The position numbers were made by a program, and so were the translations under genes. The notes beneath the pieces are model-generated. The model saw only the letters and a program-made list of their open reading frames with translations. It did no database searches and had not been told where the DNA came from. From Oscillospiraceae bacterium (GTDB taxonomy: Bacteria; Bacillota; Clostridia; Oscillospirales; Ruminococcaceae), in contig JAJQHJ010000009.1 of the NCBI GenBank assembly GCA_021199795.1, positions 1 through 64,000 of the forward strand: 64,000 bases of DNA, written 5' to 3'. Every line of letters starts with the position of its first letter. The stretch's first letter is position 1. This document shows, one piece after another, positions 61,150-64,000 of the stretch.

Positions 61150-63489
61150 ATGAAATTTGCAGACGGATATTGGCTTAATCAGGTCGGATATTCGGTCAAC
61201 TATGCCTGCGAGGCTTATGAGGTTGACGAAATCCCCTGTGGCGTCAAAATCTTGGCTACGAACGCTAAAATCTGGAACCGAGGTCAGACCCTTGGCGGAC
61301 CTACACTTGAGCTTGAGATAACCTCCACTATGGAGAACGTCATCAAGGTCTCGGTTGTCCACTACAAGGGAACTCTCGACGATTCACCGAAATTTGATCT
61401 TAATGAGGACACCGGCTTCAAGCCAGTTGTCGAGAACGGCGAAAAGTGCGCCACCATCACAAGCGGAAAGACCAAGGTCGTTATCAACAAGGAGAACTGG
61501 GGCATCGAATATTACTATGGCGACAAGCACCTGACCGGCGGCAGCTATAGAGCTTTAAGCTACATCACCGAGCAGAACAGCCACGCTGAGAAGAGGCTCG
61601 GGACTCACATCGACGACACATTCTGGGCTTATCCCGCAGACCCGCACACCTCCTACATCCGTGAGCAGCTGACTCTCGACGTCGGAGAATATGTCTACGG
61701 CTTCGGTGAGAAGTTCACCCCGTTTGTTAAGAACGGCCAGAATGTTCAGGTATGGAATTCCGACGGTGGAACCTGCTGCGACCAGTCATACAAATCGATT
61801 CCGTTCTATGTTTCCTCTAACAGCTATGGCGTATTCGTGAATTCCTCCGACAACGTTTCATTTGAGGTGGCTTCTGACACCGTTTCAAAGGTTTCCATAA
61901 CTATTCCCGGCGAGAGCCTTGAGTACTTCGTTATAGGCGGCGAGAATCTTGAAGAGGTTCTTTCAAACTACACAACCCTCACCGGCAAGCCGGCACTCCC
62001 TCCTGCTTACACATTCGGTCTCTGGCTAACTACTTCGTTCACTACCCAGTATGACGAGGCAACTATAACCTCATTCATCGATGGCATGGCTGAGAGAGAC
62101 ATTCCGCTTTCAGTCTTCCACTTCGACTGCTTCTGGATGAAAGAGTATGAATGGTGCAATTTTGAGTGGGATCTGAAGCAATTCCCCGACCCTCCGGCTA
62201 TGCTCAAGAGGCTTCATGACGACAAGGGTCTAAAGACCTGCGTATGGATCAACCCCTATATTTCCCAGCGTTCAAAGCTCTTTGACGAGGGCGTCGAGAA
62301 CGACTACTTCATCCTTAATCCTGACGGCTCGGTATTCCAGTGCGACATGTGGCAGCCGGGAATGGCTATTGTGGACTTCACTAATCCTGCCGCATGTGAG
62401 TGGTATGCTTCTAAGCTAAGAACCCTTTGCGAAATGGGCGTTGACTGCTTCAAGACCGACTTCGGCGAGAGAATCCCAACTGAATGCGTCTACTACAACG
62501 GTGCAGATCCCATCAAGATGCACAACTACTACACTTATCTCTACAACAAGACTGTTTTCAATGTTCTTAAGGATTACTACGGCGAGAATAAAGCGTGCTT
62601 ATTCGCAAGAAGCGCGACTGTTGGCTCGCAGCAGTTCCCTGTTCACTGGGGCGGCGACTGCTCGGCTGAATACAGCTCGATGGCTGAGACCTTAAGAGGC
62701 GGACTTTCACTTTCGCTCTCCGGCTTTGGCTTCTTCTCACACGACATTTCCGGATTTGAGCAGACCGCTACTCCCGACATCTACAAGCGTTGGTGCGCAT
62801 TCGGACTTCTCTCGACACACTCAAGACTTCATGGCAACAGCTCCTACAGAGTTCCGTGGCTCTTTGACGACGAGGCTTGCGATGTCCTCGGATTCTTCAC
62901 CAAGCTCAAGGGCAAGCTGATGCCATACATCTTCTCACAGGCTGTCAAGACTCACGTCAAAGGCGTTCCGATGATGAGAGCAATGGTCATGAGCTTCCCG
63001 GATGATCCGACCTGCAAGACCATTGACACTCAGTATATGCTGGGCGATAACCTCCTCTGCGCTCCTATCATGAATGACCGCAGTGAGGCACTCTGGTATC
63101 TGCCTGCCGGCAAGTGGACAGATGTCATCACCGGTAAGGTTTATGAGGGCGAAAAGTGGCACCGTGAAACCATGAACTACTTCAGAATGCCGGTTCTTGC
63201 TAGACCTAATTCCATCATCGTCTGGGGCGACTTCAAGAGAGACTTCGAGTATAACTACATGAAGAACGCTGAGGTCGTTATCTACGAGCTTGACGACGGC
63301 AAGACCGCTTCCGCAGTTGTTTACGACAAGGACGCTGTAAAGATCACTGAGATTACTGCTTCGAGAAGTGGCAATACCGTCACCGTCAGCTACGATAAGT
63401 GCGACTGCGACTTCACGGTCAAGCTGAGTGGAAGTGACAAGGCTGTCTCCTGCCCTGCCGGTTCGACTTCCGTTACTATCGGACTTTAA
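61150..63489 (+). CDS. yicI: GH31 alpha-xylosidase (YicI-like)
   Basis: A 779-residue cytosolic glycoside hydrolase family 31 enzyme releasing alpha-linked xylose, for instance from xyloglucan oligosaccharides. The nucleophile motif is CFKTDFGERIP, the acid/base lies in HWGGDCSAEYSSM, and VFHFDCFWMKEYEWCNFEWD is present. The N-terminus (MKFADGYWLNQVGYSV) matches YicI. AAAGGAAG precedes the ATG. Together with uxuAB it points to use of plant cell-wall sugars. Confidence 0.93.
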   Translation: MKFADGYWLNQVGYSVNYACEAYEVDEIPCGVKILATNAKIWNRGQTLGGPTLELEITSTMENVIKVSVVHYKGTLDDSPKFDLNEDTGFKPVVENGEKCATITSGKTKVVINKENWGIEYYYGDKHLTGGSYRALSYITEQNSHAEKRLGTHIDDTFWAYPADPHTSYIREQLTLDVGEYVYGFGEKFTPFVKNGQNVQVWNSDGGTCCDQSYKSIPFYVSSNSYGVFVNSSDNVSFEVASDTVSKVSITIPGESLEYFVIGGENLEEVLSNYTTLTGKPALPPAYTFGLWLTTSFTTQYDEATITSFIDGMAERDIPLSVFHFDCFWMKEYEWCNFEWDLKQFPDPPAMLKRLHDDKGLKTCVWINPYISQRSKLFDEGVENDYFILNPDGSVFQCDMWQPGMAIVDFTNPAACEWYASKLRTLCEMGVDCFKTDFGERIPTECVYYNGADPIKMHNYYTYLYNKTVFNVLKDYYGENKACLFARSATVGSQQFPVHWGGDCSAEYSSMAETLRGGLSLSLSGFGFFSHDISGFEQTATPDIYKRWCAFGLLSTHSRLHGNSSYRVPWLFDDEACDVLGFFTKLKGKLMPYIFSQAVKTHVKGVPMMRAMVMSFPDDPTCKTIDTQYMLGDNLLCAPIMNDRSEALWYLPAGKWTDVITGKVYEGEKWHRETMNYFRMPVLARPNSIIVWGDFKRDFEYNYMKNAEVVIYELDDGKTASAVVYDKDAVKITEITASRSGNTVTVSYDKCDCDFTVKLSGSDKAVSCPAGSTSVTIGL

Positions 63490-63491
63490 TC

Positions 63492-63800
63492 ATGTCAAGT
63501 TTCGATTTGATTTACGAGACCGTAAAGAAAATCCCAAAAGGAAAAGTGGCTACCTATGGACAGGTAGCCACTCTTTCGGGTAATCCGAAATGGTCTAGAG
63601 TTGTTGGTTATGCCCTCCACCGCAACCCAGAACCGGGAGTTATCCCCTGCCACAGAGTCGTCATGAAAGACGGCTCACTTTCGCCAGCGTTCGCCTTTGG
63701 CGGAGAGAATCGGCAGAGGGAGCTGTTGGAGAGTGAGGGTGTGGAGTTTTTGACGGATGGGAGGGTTGATATGGTTAAATGCCAGTGGCGACATTTGTAG
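63492..63800 (+). CDS. MGMT-family DNA-binding protein
   Basis: A 102-residue protein corresponding to the C-terminal domain of O6-alkylguanine-DNA alkyltransferase: IPKGKVATYGQVATLSG, RVVGYALHRNP and the active-site PCHRVV with the cysteine retained, unlike ATL proteins that have Trp. No N-terminal Ada domain. It may repair alkylated DNA or only sense it. Its stop codon lies inside the palindrome at 63797-63823. Confidence 0.88.
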   Translation: MSSFDLIYETVKKIPKGKVATYGQVATLSGNPKWSRVVGYALHRNPEPGVIPCHRVVMKDGSLSPAFAFGGENRQRELLESEGVEFLTDGRVDMVKCQWRHL

Positions 63801-63823
63801 GGGCGGATAATATCCGCCCCTAC
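63797..63823. repeat. GTAGGGGCGGATA palindrome between convergent genes
   Basis: Perfect inverted repeat of 13 bases around a single A. It supplies the stop codons of both flanking genes (TAG at 63798-63800 and, on the minus strand, TAG at 63822-63820). The right half and centre are identical to 40466-40488. Confidence 0.8.
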
Positions 63824-64000
63824 ATTTTAGTCCCATTCACCACCACTTCCCTGAGCCTATCCCCCTCATACCTGAGCTTCAGCGAGAAGAACGGTTCGTT
63901 ACTGTCCAATAGCTCAAAGAATATCTTATCTCCCTCCCAGATGGGGAGGGTTTTTATTTCAGACTTCTTGACCCATTCAAGGTCACCCTCGTTGCAGTCA
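63820..64000 (-). CDS. NUDIX hydrolase, C-terminal part
   Basis: On the minus strand a frame enters at the right window edge and stops at 63822-63820. About 59 residues are visible, including CNEGDLEWVKKSEI, LPIWEGDKIFF and FFSLKLRYEGDRL, which match the C-termini of 8-oxo-dGTP diphosphatase-like NUDIX proteins. The NUDIX box itself lies outside the window. Confidence 0.7.
   Translation of the reverse strand, partial: DCNEGDLEWVKKSEIKTLPIWEGDKIFFELLDSNEPFFSLKLRYEGDRLREVVVNGTKM

Overview
The window looks like chromosomal DNA from an anaerobic gut-type Clostridia, most likely Oscillospiraceae/Ruminococcaceae. Pointers are strong AGGAGG-type ribosome binding sites, the short HisG plus HisZ pair, a KDPG aldolase carrying a C-terminal VOC-like domain, RNase J, a SpoVB/MurJ-type flippase and a YerC (TrpR-like) regulator heading the his operon. 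No taxonomic search was possible, so the placement is inference from gene content.

Left end (1-2200): a visibly AT-richer accessory patch abuts the 3' end of a tRNA-Leu(UAG) gene. It holds the first codons of a gene leaving the window, an AlbA_2/Schlafen-type protein and small ORFs of the sort seen on integrative elements. Next come an L-fucose/L-arabinose isomerase-family gene behind a structured leader, then pyruvate kinase. From 6.7 to 16.3 kb lies a complete histidine operon (yerC-hisZ-hisG-hisD-hisC-hisB-hisH-hisA-hisF-hisIE-hisK) followed by asnA. A lipoprotein gene and a leftward DUF3737-MalY/PatB-MutS-like operon follow, then a divergently placed Hsp20 gene behind a CIRCE-like operator, and a uracil permease.

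From 33.0 down to 23.4 kb runs a leftward housekeeping operon: RNase J, GdpP, ribosomal protein bL9, DnaB, TilS, HPRT, FtsH. Upstream of it is a second leftward operon: an ArgC-like protein without the catalytic Cys, HflX, and a sugar-1-phosphate nucleotidyltransferase fused to a degenerate phosphohexomutase domain. Rightward from 37.8 kb are an ECF sigma factor with a large acidic membrane partner, a type IIA topoisomerase pair (B then A), a YwaF-type membrane protein, a flippase without a canonical start codon, HU and RqcP.

At 48.3-54.7 kb a two-component system is followed by a VTC-domain polymerase, a DUF4956 membrane protein and a large secreted beta-helix lipoprotein. Both promoters in this block carry the same 11-bp-spaced TTAAGG-type repeats, so it looks like one signalling and surface module. 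The right end is a hexuronate catabolic locus (kdgK-eda divergent from uxuA-uxuB) continuing into a CapA-like lipoprotein, a GH31 alpha-xylosidase and an MGMT-family protein, facing the 3' end of a NUDIX hydrolase gene.

The regulatory signals most worth following are: a bipartite motif (TGCAATAATCCGCC-N9-TGTATTA) shared by the ECF sigma promoter and a lipoprotein promoter 20 kb away; the TTAAGG repeats of the two-component system; an 8-bp-phased GTAAC triplet in the his promoter; and two structured 5' leaders (2377-2439 and 50341-50419).
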